Of a stretch of DNA of 54,797 bases, positions 11,608-22,112 are shown in pieces. Source of the stretch: Phlegmacium glaucopus (lineage: Eukaryota; Basidiomycota; Agaricomycetes; Agaricales; Cortinariaceae); assembly GCA_015039465.1 (NCBI GenBank), contig MU130626.1:3295-58091 (forward strand), in the 5' to 3' direction. The notes beneath the pieces are model-generated. The model made no database searches, had not been told where the DNA came from, and worked only from the letters and a program-made list of their open reading frames with translations. Position 1 is the first letter of the stretch; each line of letters starts with the position of its first letter. The translations under genes and the position numbers were made by a program.

Positions 11608-12961
11608 TATAAATTGTTGTTTGTGTTGATATATAACACCAACCAGAGAGCAGTGGACCAGTCCTTAGGTCAAGAGACTCCCTGTTGTTCGTTTAGGGAA
11701 GGTGTAACCTTGACTTGTAACACACAGAGGTAGGGGGAAAGAATAGAGAAGAGAAGGAGGAGGATGAAGGTCTTGGAAGATGAATGAGGTATAAGACGAG
11801 GATGAGGATGAGCAAGAGAGAGTCTTCAGTAAGACTATAGCAGTTGACAGTAGAGGACAGTGACAGTAAGGGACTGAAAAAGCGAACTTAGAGGGAGGAA
11901 TTCACTGGAATTCCACTGAGAGGATGACTGTTGGGGGTAAGAATGAATTGAGATGAACTACCTATCCTGGTACAAAAGAGCAGTATTTATACCCTAAGGA
12001 TGAGACTATGTAGAACAATAAAAAGAAAGAAGTACGCACTGTCAAAGGAAGAAAGATAAAGAGAGGACAGCTACGAGAAGAAAAGAACAATGGAAAAGAA
12101 GAAGGAACAATAAAAAAATCTGTAAAGTGTCAAAGTGCGAGAGAAAAGAAGAGAAGGCAGTGTACACAGTCCAATAGCAAAAATATATCTACTCCATAGG
12201 CATGTGGTCATGTCAAAAATATGAAAGGTCCTGAGTCAACACTTGAAAGGTGCAGCCTTGTTCCCAAGAAAATACTACTTTCCCATGATTCTATGTCGCG
12301 CAGCCTTGATAACACTTGACACACTGCGAGAATAATCCTCTGCTGCTGATTCATCTGCAATTCCTGCTTAGTTGTGATCCTCCTGGACTTCCTAAATTGT
12401 CATAAAGAGGGTGGGAAGGCTTCATGTACCGTGTGAATGATGGTTTTGGCAGTGACTGATAAGATAAGAGGTAGATAATTGAAGATAGGGGACTGAGTGA
12501 GATCCAGGAGCAAGGGATGGCAAGATAGATGGCTGAGGGGAAGACTTGTGGGTCCATAGCCACAACAACGATGACAAAGCCTTGTACATAATGGGAAATG
12601 TAGTTGATGTGTCCATAAAGGGGCCGTTCTTGAAATGATGGGCCAAATATTCAATCAAATGCGAGCCGATGACCGATGCAAATAGTAGATTGATCACTTT
12701 GTTGGATCACTAGCCAAGGAACAAATGGATGGTAAATGCTTAGGAGCATGTTGATAGTGAAAACAATGGAGAGCATAGTGTGAGACATTGGGAATATGAT
12801 GAGCGATGAGGGTGATAATGTTGAATGAATGATTTTGTTGACCAGGAACGCAATTCAGGGCTGCTTCCAAAATAGCTAAGTGAATTCAAAGTCCGCTTAT
12901 TTTCATGATGGCAACTTTTAAGGTTTCTTCTCACGCTACCAATCAGTATTGGTGCGCGATA
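11608..12961 (+). repeat. Non-coding repeat family R, copy 2, inserted in element B RNase H
   Basis: 1354 bp from TATAAATTGTTG to TTGGTGCGCGATA, same orientation as copy 1. Flanks are CCGT (11604-11607) and CTGT (12962-12965), a 4-bp duplication with one CpG-type C/T change. Joining the flanks restores RNase H (ATRAV then LSQQ). Compared with copy 1 it lacks roughly 500 bp in the middle, including the A-run. Confidence 0.75.
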
Positions 12962-14910
12962 CTGTACTCTCCCAACAATCCCTCAATGATGAGAAATAGC
13001 ACCCAGTTGCATTCCTGTCTAAATCCTTGTCTCTGGTGGAGTGGAATTACGAGATCCATGACAAAAAGATGCTAGCAATCATCTGAGCCCTAGAAGAGTG
13101 GAGACACTTCTTCGAAGGAGTGGAACACAAGTGCGAGATCTGGACTGATCACAAGAACTTGGAATACTTCATGACAGCCAAAAAGCTCAATTGGAGACAA
13201 GCCCGTTGGTCATTGTTCCTAGCCTGGTTTGATTTCCTCATGCACCACAGACCAGGCAAAAGCATGGGAAAACTGGACACCTTGTCCAGACGAGCAGATC
13301 ACGGAACCAGAACCAGTGACAATGACAACATCACACTCCTAACTCCAGGCTTTTTTGCAATTCGGGCCTTAGAAGGACTGGAAGTCATAGGAGAAGAACA
13401 AGACATCTTAAAAGACATCCGGGAAGGTGTAAAAGAAGAGGCCATAGCTAAAGTGGTAAAGGAGTTGAAAACCACTCATACACGATCTGTCCGATTGGTG
13501 GAATGGTCTCATGACAACGACGTCCTCTCTTTCCAAGAAAAATCTACGTTCCGGACATGTTTGACTTGCAAAGACAGATTGTATCCCTCTGCCATGACAC
13601 CCTAATTGCTGGGCATCCCAGAAGATGGAAGACCCTCAAACTCATATCCCAAAACTATTGGTGGCCGCAGATGTCCTGATATATCGGAAAATATGCCTCA
13701 ACCTGTGACCTGTGTCTTCAGACTAAGGCTCAAAGATGCCACCCAGTCAGTGAACTCCATCCCCTCCCGATTCCGAACGCTCCATGGGACACAATCAGTG
13801 TGGACTTCATAGTGGAACTTCCGGAGTCTTCAGGATACAACTCAGTAATGGTAGTAGTTGATTTGGTCACCAAACAAGCTCATTTTGCACCAACCCTTAC
13901 TACCACCTCTGCGTCTGGAACTGCCCGCCTTTATATCCAACATGTCTGGAAACATCATGGACTACCTACCCTGGAGAGTGGTATCAGACAGAGGACCACA
14001 GTTCATAGCGGAATTCATGCGCAAGCTCTACCCGATCCTCGGAATTAAATTAGCAGCCACTACCACCTATCATCCGCAAGGAGACGGCCAGATGGAACGA
14101 GTAAATCAGGAACTGGAACAGTATCTCCGACTCTTTACAAACCAGCAACAAACCAATTGGGCCGAACTCCTTCCCCTTGCGGAATTCCAGTACAATAATC
14201 ATGTCTATTCCACCACACAGCACCCACCTTTCCTCCTAGACTCCGGACAAATCCCCCAAATGGGTTTTGAACTGAACCAACCAGAATCCCGAATGGAGTC
14301 CGTTAATGAATTCATGGAACGAATGCGGAACACCCTAGATGAAGTGAAAGCAGCACTGGTCAAGTCTAAAGACGACATGGCAAGATATTATAATCAGAAA
14401 AGGACTTCAGCACAGGAATACAAACCAGGAGACAAAGTATACCTGGATGCCAGCGACATACAAACAATGAGACCATCCAGGAAATTGTCCCATCGGCACT
14501 TAGGCCCCTTTCCAATCGAAGAACGAGTCGGCAACAGCGCTTACCGACTCCAACTCCCCTTGTCCATGAAACGACTCCATCCGGTCTTCAACGTGGTCAA
14601 ACTGACTCCAGCCCCGATTGACCCGATCCCTGGAAGACACATTCCGACTCCTCCACTTCCAGAAATCATTGATGGAGAAGAGGAATGGGTCGTCAAGAAA
14701 ATCCTTGACAGCAGAGTTATAAACAGGAGGTTCTGATACCTCGTGAAGTGGCAAGACTTCAGAATCAAACATAACACCTGGGAGCCTCAGGAAAACATAC
14801 ATGCCCCCAAATTAGTCACGGAATTCCACAAGAAGTACCCTGGAGCTCCTAAGCACATCAGGATGGCCAAATTCAAACAGTTTCCTTTTGTGCTGGGACG
14901 TCACCTACCG
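12962..14910 (+). pseudogene. Element B RNase H end, integrase and chromodomain
   Basis: RNase H continues (FLSKSLSLVEWNYEIHDKKM; TGA at 13084-13086 before [21 protein letters not shown]). Integrase has an HHCC-type zinc region ([10 protein letters not shown]...CDLCLQTK, with TGA at 13677-13679). The DDE core shows VDFIVELPE, VVSDRGPQF and the Glu in YHPQGDGQMERVNQE. Then come GPFPIEERVGNSAYRLQLP and a chromodomain (WVVKKILDS...YLVKWQDFRIKHNTWEP) with TGA at 14734-14736. Frameshifts occur near 13541-13546 (one A short in an A-run) and near 13970. It would have inserted the element DNA; this copy cannot. Confidence 0.88.
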
Positions 14911-14924
14911 AAGGGGGGGATGGA
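14911..14924 (+). other. Polypurine tract of element B
   Basis: AAGGGGGGGATGGA directly precedes the 3' LTR start TGTTAGG at 14925, the place and composition of the plus-strand primer site of LTR retrotransposons. Confidence 0.75.
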
Positions 14925-16325
14925 TGTTAGGGGACACCCAACTTTAACCCAAACCTCAACCTTAGAATCATACACCCTGCCTTTCCGACAACCTCTGACG
15001 CATCAGGAAAAACACTTTGGCTCTAAGAGTCTCTCAGAGCAACCTCAAAATTTTAAGTGTACAAATCACTAAAAAAATGCATTTGAAACATATTTATTTT
15101 TTTGAGGTTGGTCTGAGAGACTCCCAGAGTAGCTAGAGTGTCTTAGAGCTAAAGTGTTTTTTCCTGATGCTATCCAAGGACACCTCAGGACAACCTAGGA
15201 CAGCATAGATAAAATTTTGAGTGTCACACATTTGCTCAGGACACCTTTAGTGTATTCTGGTGTATTGACCATCTGGATTAAATCACATCAAGAGGCCCTG
15301 GGAGTCCCTTAGAATTTATGAATTTTGCTAGACAATATTCAACTGCTGCGTCCAGAAAAGTATTTTGCAATTTTCTCAATAAGGAGAGCTGCTATTAATA
15401 TAATTTAAACATATTCAGGGTCCTAAAACAATTCTCTACCACCTTTAAAAAATTTCCTTTTTTGGAATTTTATGTAATCTACCCTGACCCAGCACCATAT
15501 GCTCGAAATCATGCTTATCTGTGATCATGTGACCAATGGTCTGTGCGCCATCCAAAAGATATATAAACCACCCACAATTTTGTTTTCTTATTTCCTACTT
15601 CCCCCAGTATTATAGTACTAGTATATAACTTTGTATCACTATTTTATTATTATTTTATTACTAGTATATATGATGTTTAAAATAATTGAATATGATTTTA
15701 TTATATCATTATTATTCTGTTGTGTGAGACTATTCAAATATCTGGTTCTAGCATCAGATATAAAGGGACTAAGGCTGCCTCAGGGATGCTCTCAGGTTGC
15801 CTCAGGACACTCTTAGGTTGCCCCAGGACATACCCAGGACATACCTAAAACACCCTCTGAGTTTTCAAAAAAAAAGACATTGGAATAGTACCTTCTTAGA
15901 GCACTCTTGGAGCTCTAAGGCTCTAAGAGCTCTGGGGGTGTCTCAGAGTATTTTAGACTGACCTTAGACTGTCCTAGGGCAAAAGTGTTTTTCCTGATGT
16001 CACCTTCTGTCACCGGTTTACCCCGAGACCCTGTAGTTCCGCTCCGACTCTGATCCTCCGATTCACTCCATCTTTTATTTCTATTTTTCATATCACACCA
16101 CTTCTTATTTAATTAATTAATTATTATTGTATCATTCCTTTATTTATTTTATATCTCCACTATGTACATATTAGTACTTAAACACCCCCAGCCTAGCAGG
16201 GATCCCCATCCTTTCCTCTTTGGATCCCCTGCTAGGTAAGTCACTTGTAGATATCTTTTCTGAAATATCATTAACTTTGGATCCCCTGCTAGCTTGACTA
16301 AGTCAGCATTGCAGTTGCCCTAACA
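14925..16325 (+). repeat. 3' LTR of element B, interrupted
   Basis: The LTR is in two parts, 14925-14999 and about 16001-16325. The sequence between is an inserted inverted-repeat element. The right part ends GTTGCCCTAACA, identical to the 5' LTR end, and is followed by the GATAT duplication. Confidence 0.85.
15001..15999. mobile_element. Inverted-repeat (MITE-like) element in the 3' LTR of B
   Basis: It begins CATCAGGAAAAACACTTT and ends AAAGTGTTTTTCCTGATG, a near-perfect 18-bp terminal inverted repeat. A second right-type end (AAAGTGTTTTTTCCTGATG) lies inside at 15151-15169, and 15001-15169 alone folds into a hairpin (CAACCTCAAA against TTTGAGGTTG). So either a 169-bp short element sits at the start of a 999-bp one, or a solo element lies beside remains of a second. 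No transposase is present, and I could not fix a target duplication. Confidence 0.7.
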
Positions 16326-16330
16326 GATAT

Positions 16331-16551
16331 GGTAACATGACAAAACCACTCAACAATTTACTCAAGAAAGACACCAAATTTGAATGGACACCTGAACAAA
16401 GCCAAGCTTTCGAAACACTCAAGAAGAGATTCACTGAATCCCCAGTTCTACAAATGCCTGACGCAACAAAACCCTTCAAACTCAAAACGGACGCCTCTAA
16501 ATATGCCTCAGGAGCAGTACTACAACAACAAGATAACAACAGAGACGAGGT
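16331..16551 (+). pseudogene. Element A RNase H fragment, continuing from 6158
   Basis: Translation gives NMTKPLNNLLKKDTKFEW, FETLKKRFTESPVLQMPD and FKLKTDASKYASGAVLQQ. This is the RT-RNase H connection plus the first catalytic Asp of RNase H (TDAS). It joins directly to the element A RT cut at 6158 (FIQGY + GNMTKPL). It stops at 16551 where a fold-back element begins; no integrase of element A is found, so that part has been deleted or lies elsewhere. Confidence 0.88.
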
Positions 16552-17677
16552 CTTTACACTCCCCCACGTCTTCCTGGAGGAATCCTGGTGGATTCCTACC
16601 TATTTCTCCTGGAATCCTGGTATTCCTCCAGGATTCCAGGAGGAATTTCCTACCAGCCAATTTCCTCTGATTTCCTCTGAAATTGAAATTCCTTGCTCTT
16701 CCCAATCCAGGTGGATTCCTGGTACTCAAGGAAATTTATACCAGGAATTAATCCACCAGGAATCCACCCGGAATCCTTAGAATTCCTGGTACTACCATTA
16801 AATAGTATTTATTATTAATATGTAAAGGTAAAATAGAAATATATAGGTTAACATATATTAAAGGTGGCAATGCTTTGCTGCCATTTGAATTTTGAATTTT
16901 GTTCAGGCTGCAAGGTCTGATCATGTGACCACATGTGACCACATGTGACACATTGGAATCCTGTAGGAATCCAGGAGGAATCCAGGAATTCCTGATAAAT
17001 GAGATTATTCCTGGTGGATTCCTAGTCAATTCTGGGTGCATTCCTAGTATTCCTGATGATTCCTGGTGGATTCCTGGTTGTAGTGACAGTTGTGGTTGTA
17101 AGCAAAGTGCTGTTGAGATGTGTCACACCTCACAGCCTGAACAAAATTCAACATTCAAATGGCAGCCACCTTTGATATGTGTTAACCTATATATGTATGG
17201 ATTACAATTAACTTATGTATTGTTATTTTACCTTTAAATAATATTAAATGGTAGTACAGAAATACTAGGAATCCACCCAGAATTTACTAGGAATCCACCA
17301 GGAATAATCTCATTTATCAGGAATTCCTGGATTCCTCCTGGATTCCTACAGGATTCCAATGTGTCACATGTGGTCACATGACCAAACCTCGCAGCCTGAA
17401 CAAAATTCAAAATTCAAATGGCAGCAAGGCATTGCCACCCTTAATATATGTTAACCTATATATGTATGGATTACAATTAACTTATGTATTTCTATTTTAC
17501 CTTTAAATAATAAATACTATTGAATGGTAGTACCAGGAATTCCAAGGGTTCCTGGTGGATTCCTAGTGGATTAATTCCTGGTATAATTTCCTTGAGTACC
17601 AGGAATCCACCAGGAATCCTCCAGGAATATTCTCATTTACCAGGAATCCCTGGAGGAAGACGTGGGGGAGTGTAAAG
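16552..17677. mobile_element. 1.1 kb fold-back element, non-coding
   Basis: The ends are inverted copies: CTTTACACTCCCCCACGTC at 16552 and GACGTGGGGGAGTGTAAAG ending 17677. The arms (about 16552-17090 and 17110-17677) are imperfect inverted repeats of each other along most of their length. They share GGAATCCTGG-type words, TATATAGGTTAACATATAT and CACATGTGACC. A partial extra copy in the middle makes the right arm partly duplicated. No gene is present. Flanks do not show a clear duplication. Confidence 0.72.
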
Positions 17678-17678
17678 T

Positions 17679-18998
17679 TCAGTGATAGGTGGCCAATGCC
17701 AATGCCAATGCCGGGCCCAACCTCAGCAGCTCGTTCCGCTGTCTTTCCAGCTCTTTCTCCAACTTCACTATCTTCTTTGCCATTTCACCCATCATCTTCT
17801 CCAGTCAAGCGAATCAGCCGGCCTCCACCTCATATCACTAACTTGGCTCTGTAAGTTGACATTGCCAACGAGGAGTCCAGTTACCAATTCTTGCAATCCT
17901 TCCACAATATCCTCCAAATTGTCCACACAATCGGCTATTGAAAATAGGATCACATCATAGCTACCGGCTGTCAAAGGATGAGCTCAAGCATACTCTCCAT
18001 ACAAAAACAGAACACTTACCTCTCCCTTTTCCCTTATCAATTGCTGAGAATCGGGGCATGGGTGATGATGATGGTGTTCTCGGCCTTGGCTTTGATTTTG
18101 GCTTTGGCTTTGGCCTTGGCTGTGCCTCCACTATCTCTACATCACTTTCCAAGTCCAAGTGATTGTGCTTGGGTCGGGTCTGTTTGCCCTTGCCCTTCGT
18201 TCAGGCCTTCATCGTTGGGCTTGCCTGTGCCGAGGACTCGGGTTTCTTGCGTTGCTTTGAGTCTTGCCAAACACACCCCAGCTTCTGTCGGCCACAGTCA
18301 TAGCATGCCTTCGTCCCCCATACCTGCATCCAGCAGGTGATACCCTTACCAACACAATGCAAGCATGGGGGATCCATCTCCCTGTCTCCTTGCATAGGCT
18401 TTGGCCATGACCTATGCCCTGCAGCTTCCTTCAAAATCCCCTCTCCTTCACCCTCCTCACTTATCTCCTCTTCACTTTCCTCAACTGGTTTTGGTGGTGC
18501 GGCCGTCCATTTGACATGAATAATGAGGGCCGAGTTGGGTTGGGTTTGCAAGGCTGGCTTTGGTTGGGTGGGGAGGGCCAATGACGATGCGATGGCAGAT
18601 GGCTGCGTCTCTGGGACAGTTTCAGGGTGTTGTACCTTTTGGGATGTCCTATCAAAGGCCGTCATGGCTTGCAGCTGCTCAGTGATAAATTTGTTATCAG
18701 CCAGTAGACCGGCCTTCGTCCATGCAAGACAGAATGGCCAGAGGAATACTCTGGTGGAGTATGCCTCAGCAACAGCATTGGGCAGATCAACAAGAGACCT
18801 GCAAGTTTTGAAAATACAACCCTATTAAATTGATCTGCATGTCAGTTTATGTTTGCATAAAAGATGGATATTACTCACCAATTTGGACTTGTTTTGCCTC
18901 ATAACATCAGCAATGTTGCCCAAAATCAGGCCCTCTCGGATGGCGCTGTCCATGGCAGAAATTTTCTGGGAAACATCGGACGCTGAAATCTTAGACAT
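17679..18998 (-). pseudogene. Spliced Zn2Cys6-like, coiled-coil protein gene in retroelement, one in-frame stop
   Basis: Exon 1 is 18998-18879 (ATG at 18998, MSKISASDVSQKISAMDSAI). A 56-nt intron (GTGAGT...AATAG) leads to exon 2 from 18822 (GCIFKTCRSLVDLPNAVAE...). Exon 2 carries CLHC...GITC...KACYDC...LGC with spacing C-x2-C-x6-C-x9-C-x2-C-x6-C, the Zn2Cys6 pattern. A TGA at 18203-18201 sits between KA and TKGKGKQTR and is likely a CGA-to-TGA mutation. A Lys/Pro-rich stretch follows to a GTAAGT donor near 18014, then an exon beginning near 17969 (GSYDVILFSIADCVDNLED). A third, 44-nt intron (GTTAGT...GGAG) would join a coiled coil (MGEMAKKIVKLEKELERQRN) ending at 17679. Function unknown. Confidence 0.6.
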
Positions 18999-19222
18999 TT
19001 CGTATATATGGTAATCAAGCAGAGGTAGGAAGAATGGTGCTAGGCAATGGAGGTGGACTGATAGGACTTGAGTGAAATTTTCATTTTGCTTAAATAATCA
19101 CTTCAACAGCCATGTGACATGACAAATATTAACAAACATCTGATCTTTGCCTGATAGCTGAGGTCTCTATTATCAAGTTCTCTGCTCTCAACCTGCCAGA
19201 TCTTGCTTCAAGTTCTGTCTAC
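18999..19222. promoter_or_regulatory. Divergent intergenic region between the Zn2Cys6-like gene and the small helical ORF
   Basis: About 224 bp separate the minus-strand ATG at 18998 from the plus-strand ATG at 19223. It is AT-rich with CTCTATTATC-type words but no clear TATA box. By position it should hold both promoters; that is inference. Confidence 0.35.
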
Positions 19223-20139
19223 ATGAACCAGAAATCAACTATCCAGAGTACCCCAGACACATCCAAAACCCTCACTGTTCCTGAAGGGTATGTGTTAGTA
19301 ATTGGCAACAATGATCAACAGTACATTGTACCCCACTTCATGATTCCAGCAACACATCAAGCTTTTGAGGCATATCAAAAAAGGTTGGACTTGCATGTCT
19401 CAACTGCATCCGGAGGCATAAGTCCATGTTCTGCCTAAACTGGCCAATTGCCATGCCAATGACCGATTGGCACTCAGATCTGATATGCCAATAGTCGATG
19501 ACTGTATGAGTGTTTGGCAGTAGTGGCTGTGACACTGCAAACAAAGTGTTATGATCAGCTCGGCACATTTGGCCCGGTGTATGCCGATGCTTGCCCATTC
19601 AGCAGTAGTGGCCTGTATGAGCATTTGGCAGTAGTGGCTGTGACACTGTGAACAAAGTGTTGATCAGCTCAGCACATTTGGCCTGGTGTATGCTGATGCT
19701 TGCCCATTTGGCAGTAGTGGCCAGCTCCTTGGAATTCCATCGGCGTGCAGACCCAGTGCTAACAGTATAATTTTCAGTCTGGAAATACCTCTGATATTCC
19801 TTATTTTTTAATTGGAGAGGATAAAGTGATGTCACCACATGACCTCATAGGTCCTCATTCCTTGCGTGCCAATACATGACTCAGAGATTTTCACAGACCC
19901 TGACTGAGAGAGAATCTCTCGGCCTTCACGCCAAAATTAAGGCTTTGCAGGAGAGGCTCGGCATCTCTTATAAGGGTGCTAGTCATCGTCTTTATATGGC
20001 CAAAGTTGAGAAAGTCAAAGCCAAGCAGGACACTTGCAAGGCTTTCTCTAGTTTAAAGATGCAGACTGAGAGGGCAGTAAAGACCTTTAATGACATGGTA
20101 GCAAAGCTTACGGGTCAGGATAGGAGTGTTGGTACATAG
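19223..20139 (+). pseudogene. Small conserved-looking ORF in two parts, split by tandem repeats
   Basis: The first part (19223-19438) reads TLTVPEGYVLVIGNNDQQYI then VPHFMIPATHQAFEAYQKRL. The second (19876-20139) is a helical segment: TERESLGLHAKIKALQERLG, ISYKGASHRLYMAKVEKVKA, and MQTERAVKTFNDMVAKL. Both are on the plus strand, well formed and without odd codon use, and look like the N- and C-terminal halves of one small protein. About 430 bp of repeat sequence (including 19503-19722) lies between and has no obvious splice signals, so I infer an interrupting insertion. No function is known to me. It is divergent from the Zn2Cys6-like gene. Confidence 0.4.
19503..19722. repeat. Tandem duplication, unit about 110 bp, two copies
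   Basis: The unit contains GCAGTAGTGGCTGTGACACTG-type words, then AACAAAGTGTT, CACATTTGGCC and GATGCTTGCCCATT. The two copies differ mainly by C/T and G/A changes, again in CpG context (GCTCGGC against GCTCAGC). Confidence 0.7.
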
Positions 20140-22112
20140 ATATTGTGTATATGAGTTGACCAGGCTGATTTGGCGATTAATGTGGGCATCAGCCCAATGC
20201 AAATGCCAAGGCCAAATTGTTGGCCTGCCTGTTTGCCTCCTGGCAGATACTACCCTTTCATCCAAGCATCATGTTACCTATTAACCCACCCATAGGCCGA
20301 ATAGGCCAATTCAGGGAGTGATCCAGGTGATTGCCCTGTTCAATCTGAACTTTAGATGACATAACACATATCTCTCATCTTGATTTATGTCCCTGCACAT
20401 GCCGAGGGGTGGCCAAGGCCATCACCAATGAATGTCTCAGGCCCAATAATATTCAGTTGTGACCTACTTCCAGGCCAATGCCAATGTGTCACCGAGGTTG
20501 TGTTGACATGGCCGAGATCCTTATGTAGCTCCTGTGGATACATCTTGCCTCCTGCCCTGCCGAAGGCCAACATCATTCCGTAGCCCAGGTTAACTGTTGG
20601 AGAAGGTGGTGGTGATTTGGCTGGTAATCACATTATTGTCTTGTACAATCTCACATGCATATATCTTTAATACTTCATTCTCTGGATATCAAAAACAAAC
20701 ATTATGCCGAGGTATGAAAAATCCCAATCTCATCTACCGATGTATGCCTGAGAGTGGGGTGACCCATTAACATGCTGATTGAGGGCCAATGCCAATATGC
20801 TAATCAGTTTTGTTGTGGTCTTGTTTTACCTTCTGTCGTTGCCGATATTCTTACTGGTATACCCCTGGCGAAGTTATCCAAGACACAACTGTTGATATCA
20901 TCCATCCAAGAAACATCCCCCACCCCCATCTACATGCCCATGCTGATGCTCTGCTCATCCCGTGTTGTCTTGATCAAGCCCAATGCTGAGCAGTGGCTAA
21001 TATTTATATCCTCATATCATAGTCCAATATGGTGCTGAGGCATACACCCAGGTCCGGTCCGTTGAGGCCGATCTTCTGCTGAGGTTGTCATCTCTGCCGA
21101 GCAGCACTCAATGCCAGTGCCCCCAAGCCGAGGCCAAGGGAAAGGTCTGAGTTGTGGTTGATTGATTGAGGCCAATACAGAGTTAATGGCCCATGTGTAT
21201 ATCCCAGTGGGATCATAGTCTAATATAGTCCCAAAGCATACACCCAGGTCTGGTCTGCTGAGGCCCATCTTCTGCTGAGGTTGTGGTCTCTGCCGAGTGG
21301 TACTCAATGCCGGTGCCCCCAAGCCGAGGTCAAGGGAAAGGTCTGAGTTGTGGTTGAGGCCAATTTCAAGCCTGGCCATGTGCTGATAGAGTGCAGGGAG
21401 GAATTCGCAAGGTCTGTACCATATGCTACAGTGTATTTTGGTAATATTCACTGATGCCAATGCCAATGCCAAGGCCAAAATGTCTCAGGCCCAATAATAT
21501 TCAGTTGTGACCTACTTCCAGGCCAATGCCATTGCTAATGCCAAGGCCAAGGTGTCACTGAGGTTGTGTTGACGTGGCCAATATCTATGGCCAAGATCCT
21601 TATGTAGTTCCTGTGCCTCCTCTGCTGAAGGCCAAGGTCATTCCATAGCCCAGGTTAACTCGGCCTGGCCAAGCTCTCAAGCCAAGGTCATTCTCATACA
21701 GCTTCATCCATGCCTGTTTGACTAATATGCTAATAGGGTACACCTTCTCTTGCCCGACGTCCCTGCCAAAGGCCAGTGCCAATCTGTAATTGAGGCCGGT
21801 GAGCTCTGGAGCTGAGGTGATTTTTGTACAGCCCAGGAGATATCCCTAGCTTCCTGGTCCGATAGAGGGCCATTCCTCTTGTCTTAACCAATGTCTGATG
21901 CCTGGCCCAGGCCAAGTTTGCTTGCCCGACCCCGGGTGCCGATGTGGCCTGGGCATGGGGCCTGGCGAATCTGCTAGGGCCATACCTTACACTACATTGT
22001 AGTATTTCCTATATAGGTAATATTCACTGGTGTCCAGGGAAGCCGAATCATACACTACACTGTAGGCCTTCTCTACACTATATCATACACTACAATGTAA
22101 CTTCCCTACCTG
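20140..22112. repeat. Repeat-rich non-coding stretch, probably 3' LTR/UTR of a Gypsy-type element
   Basis: No gene is visible in this 2 kb. It is full of GCCAATGCCAATGCC and AAGGCCAA words. Two sets of direct repeats stand out: 20422-20597 resembles 21480-21665 (starting ATGTCTCAGGCCCAATAAT), and 21008-21165 resembles 21222-21370 (CATACACCCAGGTC, CCAAGCCGAGG). It leads straight into an LTR end at 22113-22297, so it is probably U3 or untranslated sequence. The LTR start could not be fixed. Confidence 0.5.

Larger units (their letters stand above)
6159..16325 (+). mobile_element. Gypsy element B: nearly complete chromodomain element inserted in element A
   Basis: It starts TGTTAGGGGACACC and ends GTTGCCCTAACA, with LTRs at both ends and GATAT duplicated on both sides (6154-6158 and 16326-16330). 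Internal order is gag, protease, RT, RNase H, integrase, chromodomain, a purine tract and the 3' LTR. Total span is 10167 bp, of which two non-coding repeats (7117-8977, 11608-12961) and an inverted-repeat element (15001-15999) are later additions. Stops and frameshifts make it non-autonomous. Confidence 0.92.

Noticed and set aside
16520..17237. ORFs rich in Pro, Gly and Trp inside the fold-back element
   Set aside because: They come from GGAATCC and CCTGG words and are not continued in the second arm.
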